From assembly GCF_000526515.1 (NCBI RefSeq), contig NZ_JAGF01000001.1, positions 1,240,001 to 1,304,000 on the forward strand: a stretch of 64,000 nt of DNA, given 5' to 3'. The notes below the pieces were generated by a model. The model was given only the letters and a program-made list of their open reading frames with translations, ran no database searches and had not been told where the DNA came from. The translations under genes were made by a program, and so were the position numbers. The stretch is from Cellulomonas sp. KRMCY2 (GTDB lineage: Bacteria > Actinomycetota > Actinomycetes > Actinomycetales > Cellulomonadaceae). Shown here one piece after another: positions 33,325 to 40,489 of this stretch. Numbering within the stretch: the stretch's first letter is position 1; each line of letters starts with the position of its first letter.

Positions 33325-35216
33325 GCCCCGAGGTGAGCCCCGTCGTGACCAGGTCCGCCGACCAGCAGGCCGCCGCGATGCTCGCCGCAGCACTCGGCTA
33401 CCACTGGCGCGAGGCGAAGCCCTTCTGGTGGGCGCACTACGACCGCCTGACCAGCGACCCGGGCCAGTGGACCGAGAAGCGCAGCACGTTCCTGGTCGAG
33501 GACGCCGAGGTCGTCGAGGACTGGTACGTCCCGGCCGGCAAGCGGTCGGCCCGACGACGCCTGCGCCTGGTCGGGCGGCTCGAGCCCGGCTCCGAGCTCA
33601 CCGCCGGGACCGCGGTCTGCGCGCTGTACGACGAGCCCTGGCCGGAGTGCGCCAGGACCACGCACGACGGGCGGCGCGGCTGGACCGACCAGGTCACTGT
33701 CGTCAGCTCCGCACGGGAGGGCATCGACGAGGGGAGCCGAGACGTGCTGGTCGTCGAGGACACCCTCGGCGGTCGGCACGACCGCTACGACCACCTGCCG
33801 ATGGCCCTCGTGCCGGGCTACCCGCCGCAGACCAAGGGCATCGCCGCGGCGATCCGGACCGTCGCGACGCAGGTGGTCGCGACCCTGCCGGACCTGCCCG
33901 ACCAGCCGGCCGTCGACGTGCTCCGCCGACGTCCACCGCGCACGCGCAGCGGGGCGCCGCTGCCCGACGTCGGGCCCGGGTCCACGGGGTACATCGACGC
34001 CATCACCGCGGCGGTGCTCGACCTCGACGGGTCGTACCTCGCGGTGCAGGGTCCGCCGGGCACCGGCAAGACGTACACCGGCGCCCGGGTGATCGCCGGG
34101 CTGGTCGCCCGCGGCTGGCGGATCGGGGTCGTGGCGCAGTCCCATGCTGTCGTCGAGAACATGTTCACCGCCCTCGCGAGCGCCGGGGTGGACGCCGAGC
34201 TGATCGGCAAGAAGGTCAACGGTGCCGCGCGCGCTGCGCCGTGGCAGTGGTTCGACAAGGACCGCCAGTTCGGCGAGTTCTACACCCGTGCGACCGGTGG
34301 CTACGTCGTCGGTGGCACCGCGTGGGACTTCACCAACGCCAAGCGCCTGCCGGCCGAGCCGCTCGACCTGCTCGTGGTCGACGAGGCCGGCCAGTACTCG
34401 CTCGCCGACACGGTCGCGGTCTCGACAGCGGCCCGCAACCTGCTGCTGCTCGGCGACCCGCAGCAGCTTCCGCAGGTCAGCCAGGGGCGACACCCCGAGC
34501 CCGTGGACCGCTCGGCCCTGGGCTGGCTCTCCGACGGGCACGACACCCTGCCGTCCGAGCTCGGCTACTTCCTCGCGTACACGTGGCGGATGCACCCGGA
34601 CCTGTGCGGGGCCGTGTCCCGGCTGGCCTACGACGGTCGGCTCACGGCGGTGCCCGCGACGGCCGAGCGCTCCCTGGCGGGCGTCGAGCCGGGCGTCCGG
34701 TGCGTGACGGTCGACCACCGCTGGAACGCCGTCGCCTCGCTCGAGGAGGCAGCCGAGGTCGTCGCCCAGGTCCGTGCCGTCATCGGGCGTCGGTGGCGGG
34801 ACCCGGCCCGGCACCGACCGGCGGACGCCGTCGACCGGCCGCTCGAGCCGCACGACGTCGTCGTGGTGGCCGCGTACAACGCCCAGGTCTGGACCGTCCG
34901 CCGCGCCCTGGACGGCGCCGGGCTGGCGGGCGTGCGGGTCGGGACCGTCGACAAGTTCCAGGGCCAGGAGGCTGTCGTGGTCATCGTCACGACGGCGGCG
35001 TCCTCGGCGCAGGACGTCCCACGGGGGATGGAGTTCCTGCTCAACCGGAACCGGGTCAACGTCGCCGTCTCGCGCGGGCAGTGGTGCGCGGTGATCGTGC
35101 GCGCAACCGGGCTGACCGACTACCTGCCCGGCCATCCGGCAGGTCTCGAGGAGCTCGGCGCCTTCATCGGCCTGTGCCGAGGTGATCTCGACGAGCCGGG
35201 CCACCGCTGCGGGTGA
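33321..35216 (+). CDS. Superfamily 1 DNA/RNA helicase (Dna2/UPF1-type), partner of the RecB-like nuclease
   Basis: 631 residues from the GTG at 33321, in the GTGA overlap with the nuclease stop (GTGs at 33333 and 33345 are alternatives). Walker A VQGPPGTGKTYTGARVIAGL, Walker B LLVVDEAGQYSLADTVAV, motif III NLLLLGDPQQLPQV, motif IV MHPDLCGAVSRLAYDGR, motif V VGTVDKFQGQEAVVVIV and motif VI LLNRNRVNVAVSRGQ are all present. This is the AAA_11/AAA_12 type helicase. It should unwind nucleic acid so that the coupled nuclease can cut it. Role unknown (repair or defence against foreign DNA). Confidence 0.9.
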   Translation: MSPEVSPVVTRSADQQAAAMLAAALGYHWREAKPFWWAHYDRLTSDPGQWTEKRSTFLVEDAEVVEDWYVPAGKRSARRRLRLVGRLEPGSELTAGTAVCALYDEPWPECARTTHDGRRGWTDQVTVVSSAREGIDEGSRDVLVVEDTLGGRHDRYDHLPMALVPGYPPQTKGIAAAIRTVATQVVATLPDLPDQPAVDVLRRRPPRTRSGAPLPDVGPGSTGYIDAITAAVLDLDGSYLAVQGPPGTGKTYTGARVIAGLVARGWRIGVVAQSHAVVENMFTALASAGVDAELIGKKVNGAARAAPWQWFDKDRQFGEFYTRATGGYVVGGTAWDFTNAKRLPAEPLDLLVVDEAGQYSLADTVAVSTAARNLLLLGDPQQLPQVSQGRHPEPVDRSALGWLSDGHDTLPSELGYFLAYTWRMHPDLCGAVSRLAYDGRLTAVPATAERSLAGVEPGVRCVTVDHRWNAVASLEEAAEVVAQVRAVIGRRWRDPARHRPADAVDRPLEPHDVVVVAAYNAQVWTVRRALDGAGLAGVRVGTVDKFQGQEAVVVIVTTAASSAQDVPRGMEFLLNRNRVNVAVSRGQWCAVIVRATGLTDYLPGHPAGLEELGAFIGLCRGDLDEPGHRCG

Positions 35217-35239
35217 CCCGACCCTGGCGAGGTAGTCGC

Positions 35240-36103
35240 TCAGCCCTGACCTGCTGCCGCCCGCAGCCCGTCGACCAGCGACGTGGTCGGTCGGCCGATC
35301 AGCCCCGAGAGGTCCGTGGTCCCACCGGCCAGCAGACCGTCACGGATGTTCGCGTCGAGCGCGACGACGAACTGCGCCGTCTGCTCGTCCAGCCCGGCGG
35401 CGGCGAGGACAGCCAGGTGCTCCTCCGGGGTGACCGGCCGGTAGCCGACCGACCGCCCGATGACCTCCGAGATGGCCTCGGCGAGCTCGCTGTGGTCCCA
35501 TGCCGTGTCGCCGGCCAGCTCGTAGGTCGACCCGTCGTGGCCGTCCGTGCGCAGGACCACCGAGGCCGCCGCCGCGTAGTCCGCCCGGGTCGCGCTCGCC
35601 ACCCGTCCGCCCGCAACGCTCGCCACGACCTCCCCGGTGGCCCTCGCCTGCTCGAGAGCGCCGACGTAGTTCTCGGTGTACCAGTTGTTGCGCAGGATCG
35701 TGAACGCGAGGCCCGAGGCGCGGATCAGCTCCTCGGTCGCCTTGTGCTCCGGGGCCAGGACCAGCGGCGACGTGTCCGCCTGGGGCGCGCTCGTGTAGAC
35801 GATCCGTCGGACGCCGGCCGAGCGGGCGGCCTCGATCGCGGCGCCGTGCTGCCCGATGCGCTGCCCGACCTCGCTGCCGGAGACCAGCATCAGGGTGTCG
35901 ACGCCGGCGAAGGCCTCGACCAGGGTCTCCGGCTGTCCGTAGTCGATAGCAACCACCCGCGCCCCCCGGTCGGCGAGGTCGGCGATCCGCTCGACCCGGC
36001 GCCCTGCGGCCACGACCTGGTCGGCCGGCAGGCCGCCGGCGAGCAGGTCCTCGACGATGAGGCGGCCGAGGTGGCCGGTTGCTCCGGTGACGATGACAGT
36101 CAT
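35240..36103 (-). CDS. NmrA/QOR2-like NAD(P)H-dependent reductase (SDR family)
   Basis: 287 residues. The N-terminal dinucleotide motif is VTGATGHLGRLIVEDLL (GxxGxxG), and RRIVYTSAPQADTSPLVLAPEHKATEEL is the catalytic-side segment lacking the YxxxK tetrad, as in the NmrA/QOR2 group. It follows FTILRNNWYTENYVGALEQ, the hallmark of QOR2-type quinone reductases. AGGAGG seven bases before the ATG. It is divergent from the HxlR regulator at 36220; the pair resembles the ytfG(qorB)/ytfH(qorR)-type arrangement in which the regulator senses quinones or redox stress. Substrate not certain. Confidence 0.85.
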   Translation of the reverse strand: MTVIVTGATGHLGRLIVEDLLAGGLPADQVVAAGRRVERIADLADRGARVVAIDYGQPETLVEAFAGVDTLMLVSGSEVGQRIGQHGAAIEAARSAGVRRIVYTSAPQADTSPLVLAPEHKATEELIRASGLAFTILRNNWYTENYVGALEQARATGEVVASVAGGRVASATRADYAAAASVVLRTDGHDGSTYELAGDTAWDHSELAEAISEVIGRSVGYRPVTPEEHLAVLAAAGLDEQTAQFVVALDANIRDGLLAGGTTDLSGLIGRPTTSLVDGLRAAAGQG

Positions 36104-36191
36104 GAGGTTCCTCCTGTGTGCACGGCGATCCGCAACCCCCACGGGCTGCACCGCCACAACCTCGGGGTTCCACCATACGTTCCCGATCGAC

Positions 36192-36215
36192 GGTACCCAC
36201 TTTCAGGTAAGGTAC
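36192..36215 (+). promoter_or_regulatory. HxlR-type operator in the divergent promoter
   Basis: A 24-bp element starts GGTACC and ends GGTAC, with CACTTTCAGG in the middle: the outer GTACC/GGTAC arms form an inverted repeat. It overlaps the TAAGGT -10 box (36208-36213) of the HxlR gene, which sits six bases before the ATG at 36220. It is probably the binding site of the HxlR protein itself and would also control the NmrA-type gene. Confidence 0.55.
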
Positions 36216-36219
36216 GCAC

Positions 36220-36615
36220 ATGAGCGTTAGTTCCCAGGTCAGGGGCCCGCTGTTCGTCATGACCGATGGCGTTCTGGCATCGGCCTGCCCCAGTCGCATC
36301 GTCCTCGACCATGTGACGAGCAAGTGGGGCGTGCTCGTTCTCGTCGCCCTGACGCAGGGCACCCTGCGCTGGGGGGAGCTGCGTCGCACCGTCGAGGGCA
36401 TCAGCGAGAAGATGCTCGCGCAGACCCTGCGCACCCTCGAGCACGACGGGATCGTGCACCGCGAGGCCGCTCCGACGGTGCCGCCGCGCGTCGACTACTC
36501 CCTGACGGAGCGCGGTCGGGCCCTCACCGAGCGGCTGCTCCCGCTGATGGAGTGGATCGCGGCAAACGCCGAGGAGATCCTCGGGGACGACGGCGCCCCG
36601 ACGCTCGGCGGGTGA
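36220..36615 (+). CDS. HxlR-family transcriptional regulator
   Basis: 131 residues. The winged helix is ACPSRIVLDHVTSKWGVLVLVAL...GTLRWGELRRTVEGISEKMLAQTLRTLEHDGIVHREAAPTVPPRVDYSLTERGRAL, described here by parts. ACPS carries the single Cys at about 25 that redox-sensing YodB/QorR-type HxlR proteins use. ISEKMLAQTLRTLE is the recognition helix and PPRVDYSLTE the wing. It likely represses the divergent NmrA-type reductase and itself. The ATG follows a TAAGGT box by six bases, so the mRNA is leaderless-type. Confidence 0.9.
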   Translation: MSVSSQVRGPLFVMTDGVLASACPSRIVLDHVTSKWGVLVLVALTQGTLRWGELRRTVEGISEKMLAQTLRTLEHDGIVHREAAPTVPPRVDYSLTERGRALTERLLPLMEWIAANAEEILGDDGAPTLGG

Positions 36616-36657
36616 CGGCGGAAGGCGACAGTCGGCAGAGTGCGACGCTCGGCGGGG

Positions 36658-36948
36658 CTACGAGTCGGAGAGCAGGACCTGGCGCACGAGCATGAGCACC
36701 TCGGCCTCGCCGACGATCGCCGGCTCGCGCTTCGCCTGCATCCACACGGCCGGGTTGCGGATGTCGCCGTCGGCATGCTCGACGAGGTAGGTGTCCGGCG
36801 CGCCGTCCTCCGTGAGCGAGGTGACGTGCCACGTGACCGGGAAGCCCGTCACGGGGTCGGCGCCGTGCAGGGAGAGCAGCTTCTGCGAGGCAGCGCGTCG
36901 GCGGCCAGGGTCGGCAGCGCCGAACGTCGGTGCCGTCGTCTGCGTCAT
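36658..36948 (-). CDS. Small conserved-type protein, paralogue of the protein at 13488-13754
   Basis: 96 residues from the ATG at 36948, with GGAGGTGGAC just upstream. Core pattern LHGADPVTGFPVTWHVTSL and TYLVEHADGDI, then W near residue 67, shared with the 13488-13754 protein; about 30-35% identity by eye over the full length. No catalytic residues are evident beyond the invariant His and Trp of PVTWH. It is soluble and acidic. It sits alone between the HxlR gene and the MT0933-type antitoxin gene. Function unknown. Confidence 0.65.
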   Translation of the reverse strand: MTQTTAPTFGAADPGRRRAASQKLLSLHGADPVTGFPVTWHVTSLTEDGAPDTYLVEHADGDIRNPAVWMQAKREPAIVGEAEVLMLVRQVLLSDS

Positions 36949-37195
36949 GTCCACCTCCACCTCGGCTGGTGCCGGTCTGCTGCGGCCGGCTCTGCTCGGC
37001 CCCTCGTACTCCCATCGACTCCTGCGCACCTGACTTGACCCTTCGGAGCGCCTTTCACCCTCGTCACACACCACGGTGAACCCCTCGGGGCGAGGCATGG
37101 TTGAGGCACGCCGTGCCGGTGACGATCGGCAGGAACGGCCAGTGGCCGCCATCGCGCGCGCAGCAGCGGGCCCAGCCGACGACGGGGAGCAGCGC

Positions 37196-37381
37196 ATGGG
37201 CATCGACGACCTGGTCAACAAGGCACGCGAAGCACTCGACGGCAACGAGGACAAGGCCCAGGACGCGCTCGACAAGGCTGCCGACGCGATCAAGTCCCGG
37301 ACCGACGACGGCGTCGACGAGAAGGTCGACATGATCGTCGAGAAGGCCAAGGACTTCCTCGAGGGCGAGAAGGGCAGCTGA
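37196..37381 (+). CDS. MT0933-like (Rv0909-type) antitoxin
   Basis: 61 residues from ATG 37196 with GGGGAG eight bases upstream. Sequence MGIDDLVNKAREALDGNEDK, then AQDALDKAADAIKSRTDD and a Glu/Lys-rich end. Small helical protein of the MT0933/Rv0909 family. In Mycobacterium tuberculosis this family neutralises the Rv0910 toxin, a SRPBCC-fold protein. No SRPBCC gene adjoins it here. Because the family also includes stand-alone stress proteins with amphipathic helices (repeats of K-A-x-D-A-x), a toxin partner cannot be assumed. Confidence 0.75.
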   Translation: MGIDDLVNKAREALDGNEDKAQDALDKAADAIKSRTDDGVDEKVDMIVEKAKDFLEGEKGS

Positions 37382-37432
37382 CGGGTTCGCCCGCACTCGG
37401 CCGCGTCAGGCGGTCGGCTGCCGCGTCAGACA

Positions 37433-37482
37433 CCCGGCTGCGTCAGGCGTTCGCGAACCCGGCTGCGTCAGGCGTTCGCGAA
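37433..37482 (-). repeat. 25-bp perfect tandem duplication at the 3' end of deoD
   Basis: The 25 bases at 37433-37457 recur exactly at 37458-37482. The second copy contains the last five codons and stop of deoD (stop 37468-37470), so the deoD end is duplicated just downstream. Degenerate further copies of the CGTCAGGC core lie at 37400-37432. Confidence 0.85.
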
Positions 37483-38238
37483 CGCGGCGAGGCCGAGCGC
37501 GACCGACCGGTCGAAGAGCAGCTCGCGCTCCGCGGCGGGCAGTGAGGCGTCGCGGAACAGCAGGTCGGAGATCGTGCAGATCGCCAGCGCCTGCCCGCCC
37601 TCGACGTCGGCCGTCGCGTACAGGGCAGCGGCCTCCATCTCGACGGCCAGCGTCCCGTGCTTGACCAGCGCCTCGTTGGTCGCCGGGCGGTCCGCGTAGA
37701 ACGCGTCGGACGAGATCACCGCCCCGACGTAGGTCTTGCCGACCTTGGCCCGACGACGACGCCGCCCGCTCGCCGTCTCCGGCACGGCCGGCGTGGCGCC
37801 AGGACCGATGCCGGCGGCCGCAGCGGCCGCCGCGGTCAGCGCGAAGCTCGGCGCGTGGCTGTAGTGGATGCCGGGGATCCGGTTGGCGCTCAGCGACGAG
37901 TCGGTGTGCGCGGCGCTGGCGATGACCACGTCACCGAGCTCCAGGTGCGGTGCCATGCCGCCGGCGGTGCCGATCCGGATGATGCGCTTGACCCCGAAGT
38001 ACCGGAACAGCTCGGTCGCGTAGATGGCGATCGACGGCATGCCCATGCCCGAGGCCAGCACGGAGACCGGCCGGCCCTCGAAGGTCCCGGTGTAGCCGGT
38101 GATCCCGCGGACCTCGGACACCACGCGGGCGTCCTGCAGGACGGTCTCCGCGATGCGCGTGGCGCGGCGTGGGTCTCCTGGCATCAGGACGTCGGGGGCG
38201 AAGTCACCGGGTTCGGCATCGATGTGCGGCGTGGCCAT
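37468..38238 (-). CDS. deoD: Purine-nucleoside phosphorylase (DeoD type)
   Basis: 256 residues (E. coli DeoD 239). Features: MATPHIDAEPGDFAPDVLMPGDPRRA (phosphate-binding loop GDPRRA), GYTGTFEGRPVSVLASGMGMPS, RIIRIGTAGGMAPHLELGDVV and VEMEAAALYATADVEGG (Glu-Met-Glu ribose site), with TISDLLFR ending in the catalytic Asp. It cleaves 6-oxo- and 6-aminopurine nucleosides to base and ribose-1-phosphate. An odd basic insertion, ETASGRRRRRAKVGKT, lies about residues 158-173 in the region equivalent to the loop before strand 6 and accounts for the extra length. Confidence 0.92.
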   Translation of the reverse strand: MATPHIDAEPGDFAPDVLMPGDPRRATRIAETVLQDARVVSEVRGITGYTGTFEGRPVSVLASGMGMPSIAIYATELFRYFGVKRIIRIGTAGGMAPHLELGDVVIASAAHTDSSLSANRIPGIHYSHAPSFALTAAAAAAAGIGPGATPAVPETASGRRRRRAKVGKTYVGAVISSDAFYADRPATNEALVKHGTLAVEMEAAALYATADVEGGQALAICTISDLLFRDASLPAAERELLFDRSVALGLAAFANA

Positions 38239-38245
38239 GGCAGCG

Positions 38246-38251
38246 ACCTTA
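38246..38251 (-). promoter_or_regulatory. Leaderless-type -10 box for deoD
   Basis: TAAGGT on the minus strand lies seven bases before the ATG at 38238 and no ribosome site intervenes. Confidence 0.4.
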
Positions 38252-38315
38252 GTCGCGCGTCCACCGTCGTGCCCGGAGACGCCCCGGCCGGGGGCCGGAT
38301 CGGGCCGCGTACGGC

Positions 38316-39032
38316 TCACAACCGGGTCGCACCGTCGAGCGTCGCGCGGAAGAAGACGCCGTCCGCCCACCGGTCGGTGCCGGCGAACCAGCCTGCCTCG
38401 ATCCGGTCGGCCATCCGCACGCCGTCGACCTCGCGCTCACCGGTGAAGAAGACCCCGAACGGGTAGAGACCGGCGGGCTCCTGCAGCGGCGCCCCCCAGC
38501 GCAGCATCGTCGCACCGGTCAGGCGCCCGACGTCGTCGACGGTCAGCCAGCCGACCGAGGGACCCAGGGCAGCCGGCGGCGAGAGCATCGTCTCGATCGC
38601 GAGCCGGCCGGCGGCACTGCGGGTCACGTCCGGTCCGACGCTCGACATGACGGGCACCGCCCCGAGCAGCCGCCATCGCATCTCCCCGGCGCCGTCGACG
38701 TACCGGTCGAAGCCCGTGACGGGCACCGGGCCGAACCGCGCCGATGCCGACCAGACGAACCCCCGGCCGGCGGCGAGGACCTGCCGGGCGGTGAACGATC
38801 GCCACGCCCCGAGCCGGATCGTCCCGTGCATCGACAGTGCGACGCCGCGGGTCACGGGCGTCCCGGGGGGGATGGTGTGGCGCAGCCAGCGGCCGACCGG
38901 CGCCGGCAGGGCCCCGACGGCCCCCGGGTCGAACGGCGGCGGGGCCGGGGTCGGTGCGCACAGGGCGCGCCACTGGTCGCCGATCGAACGAGCCGCACGG
39001 GGGACGGCTGTCAACGGTCCGTACCCGGTCAT
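38316..39032 (-). CDS. DUF6544-like protein
   Basis: 238 residues. LPAPVGRWLRHTIPPGTPV near residues 42-60, together with SARFGPVPVTGFDRYVDGAGEMRWRLLGAVPVMSSVGPDVTRSAAGRLAIETMLSP in part and a C-terminal WFAGTDRWADGVFFRATLDGA segment, fits the DUF6544 family as I remember it. It is a soluble beta-rich protein with no signal peptide visible. Function is unknown. The ATG follows CACGAT by six bases. It lies between deoD and the LmeA-like gene, same strand. Confidence 0.6.
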   Translation of the reverse strand: MTGYGPLTAVPRAARSIGDQWRALCAPTPAPPPFDPGAVGALPAPVGRWLRHTIPPGTPVTRGVALSMHGTIRLGAWRSFTARQVLAAGRGFVWSASARFGPVPVTGFDRYVDGAGEMRWRLLGAVPVMSSVGPDVTRSAAGRLAIETMLSPPAALGPSVGWLTVDDVGRLTGATMLRWGAPLQEPAGLYPFGVFFTGEREVDGVRMADRIEAGWFAGTDRWADGVFFRATLDGATRL

Positions 39033-39097
39033 CGACCCATCGTGGCGGCGGTCGCCCGACGAGGATCGGACGAAGGTCCCTGCGGGCCGCCGGAGGT

Positions 39098-39172
39098 CAG
39101 GAGGTCGGACCTCAGGAGGTCGGACGACAGGAGGTCGGGCGTCACGACCTCGGGCGTCAGGAGGTCGTGTCG
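39098..39172 (-). repeat. 15-bp tandem repeat (5 units) spanning the stop of the LmeA-like gene
   Basis: CAGGAGGTCGG recurs at 39098, 39113, 39128 and (with a final T) 39158, with a diverged unit at 39143: a strict 15-bp period over 75 bp. The stop codon (39157-39159) lies at the start of the last unit. Confidence 0.8.
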
Positions 39173-39837
39173 AAGACGACGTCGGTGCCCTCCGCCGTCA
39201 GGCGAACACCGTCGGGCTGCACCTCGACCTCGGTCAGCTCCATGCCCTGCGGCAGACCGTCGACCGGGATCCGGAGGCCGGTGAGCTGGTCGCGCAGCGC
39301 GGCCGGCAGCTCGTCGGTCGGGACCGACACGCCCGCCAGGCTCAGGCCGGCGACGTCGACCTCGATCGCACGGCCGGCGGGTCGGGGTTCGAGGACCACG
39401 TCGAGTGCCAGGCCCAGCACGGTGGCCGAGGTGACCAGCGCATCGCCCTGGATCGCGAGGTCGACCGGGACCGCGAGGGCGGCCTCGATGTCGGCGACCG
39501 ACGCGACGGCCGTCAGCCGCGCGGACCGCGCGACGGTGGGCTGACTCGTCGAGACACCCGTGAGGTGGACGTCGACCTGCTGCAGACGCAGGCCGTCGAG
39601 CGTCGCAGCCGGTGCCGTGACCGTCACGTCGTCGAGCTGCCCGGCGAGGACCTGGGTCAGGAACGGGAAGCCGCCGATGGTGACGTCCGGCGCCGAGTCG
39701 AGGCCGACGATCCCGGTGTGCAGGCTCGTCGAGAGGGTCTCCTGGGTGCGCTCGCGCACGACGCCGTCGGCCACGGCAGCACCCGCGACGAGCACTCCGA
39801 CCACGACCACCGACCACACGACCGACCGTCCACGCAT
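39157..39837 (-). CDS. LmeA/DUF2993-family phospholipid-binding protein
   Basis: 226 residues. N-terminal signal or anchor (VVWSVVVVGVLVAGAAVADG, about 6-25), then the DUF2993 pattern: DVTIGGFPFLTQVLAGQLDDVTVTAPA, DGLRLQQVDVHLTGVSTS and VDVAGLSLAGVSVPTDELPAAL. The end repeats LEVEVQPDGVRLTAEGTDVVF-like strands. LmeA proteins bind phospholipids and take part in lipoglycan (mannan) elongation in mycobacteria; here envelope lipid handling is likely but the specific role is inferred. Length fits. Its stop is embedded in a 15-bp tandem repeat array. Confidence 0.85.
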   Translation of the reverse strand: MRGRSVVWSVVVVGVLVAGAAVADGVVRERTQETLSTSLHTGIVGLDSAPDVTIGGFPFLTQVLAGQLDDVTVTAPAATLDGLRLQQVDVHLTGVSTSQPTVARSARLTAVASVADIEAALAVPVDLAIQGDALVTSATVLGLALDVVLEPRPAGRAIEVDVAGLSLAGVSVPTDELPAALRDQLTGLRIPVDGLPQGMELTEVEVQPDGVRLTAEGTDVVFDTTS

Positions 39838-39843
39838 GGGCAG

Positions 39844-39849
39844 ACCCTA
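39844..39849 (-). promoter_or_regulatory. Leaderless-type -10 box for the LmeA-like gene
   Basis: TAGGGT on the minus strand is separated from the ATG at 39837 by exactly six bases. Confidence 0.45.
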
Positions 39850-39988
39850 CGGACCCGGACGCCATCGGGCGCGCCGAGTCCGGGCCGCGAGCCCGCTCGG
39901 CCACGCCTGACCAGCGACGCCCGCCGACCACTGGTGCGCGCGCTGAGGCGGACCTACGCTTGACGTACCTCGAGGACGCGGGCCGGCC

Positions 39989-40435
39989 ATGGTGCTCCAG
40001 ACGTTGCTGTGGATGGTTGCCCCCGCCGTGGTCTACGGGCTGCTGGCGGCGGCCTTCATCGAGCCCGATCCGCCGCGGTGGCTGGCGCGCGTGACGAGGG
40101 TGATGCGACGACTGAAGCCGCGGCGCAGGACCACCGGCAGGACCCGACGCGGACGGCGCACGGCCGAGCCGGACCCGTTCGACGCGCTCGACGTCCAGGT
40201 GCGGCTCGGACAGGTCGCCGCTCTCGTGCGCGCCCTGGAGTCCGACCCCAAGGTCTGGGCCCGTGGCAAGCGGATGCAGGCCACCCAGGCCGCCTACGAC
40301 GACCTGCTCGCCGAGGCGTGCGAGCTGGCCGGCGTCGAGGTGCCGCCGCTCGACCGGGCCGCCACGCGTCCGCTCGACGACCCTGAGCGCTTCCGTGAGG
40401 AGCTGGAGCTCGCCTCTCGCGGCTGGTCGTGGTGA
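39989..40435 (+). CDS. Membrane-anchored hypothetical protein
   Basis: 148 residues. One N-terminal membrane segment (LQTLLWMVAPAVVYGLLAAAFI), then a strongly basic stretch (TRVMRRLKPRRRTTGRTRRGRR, described in part) that should face the cytosol or bind nucleic acid or lipid, and a predicted helical acidic C-terminal half: QVRLGQVAALVRALESD and AYDDLLAEACELAGVEVPP. No family recognised. GAGG lies upstream of the ATG. It ends 55 bp from the convergent sbcC end. Confidence 0.6.
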   Translation: MVLQTLLWMVAPAVVYGLLAAAFIEPDPPRWLARVTRVMRRLKPRRRTTGRTRRGRRTAEPDPFDALDVQVRLGQVAALVRALESDPKVWARGKRMQATQAAYDDLLAEACELAGVEVPPLDRAATRPLDDPERFREELELASRGWSW

Positions 40436-40489
40436 GCAGGCAGGACCGCCGGCTCAGGCGCGCACGGCCCGCTCGGGCGCACACGCCGC

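Noticed and set aside
33316-33350. Programmed frameshift joining the nuclease and helicase genes
   Set aside because: There is no slippery heptamer or downstream structure; the GTGA overlap is a normal coupling signal.
39029-39931. Minus-strand frame with PDLLSSDLLRSDLL-like repeats
   Set aside because: The peptide repeat comes from the 15-bp DNA array next to the LmeA-like stop; the rest is antisense or out of frame to the LmeA-like gene and has no domain.
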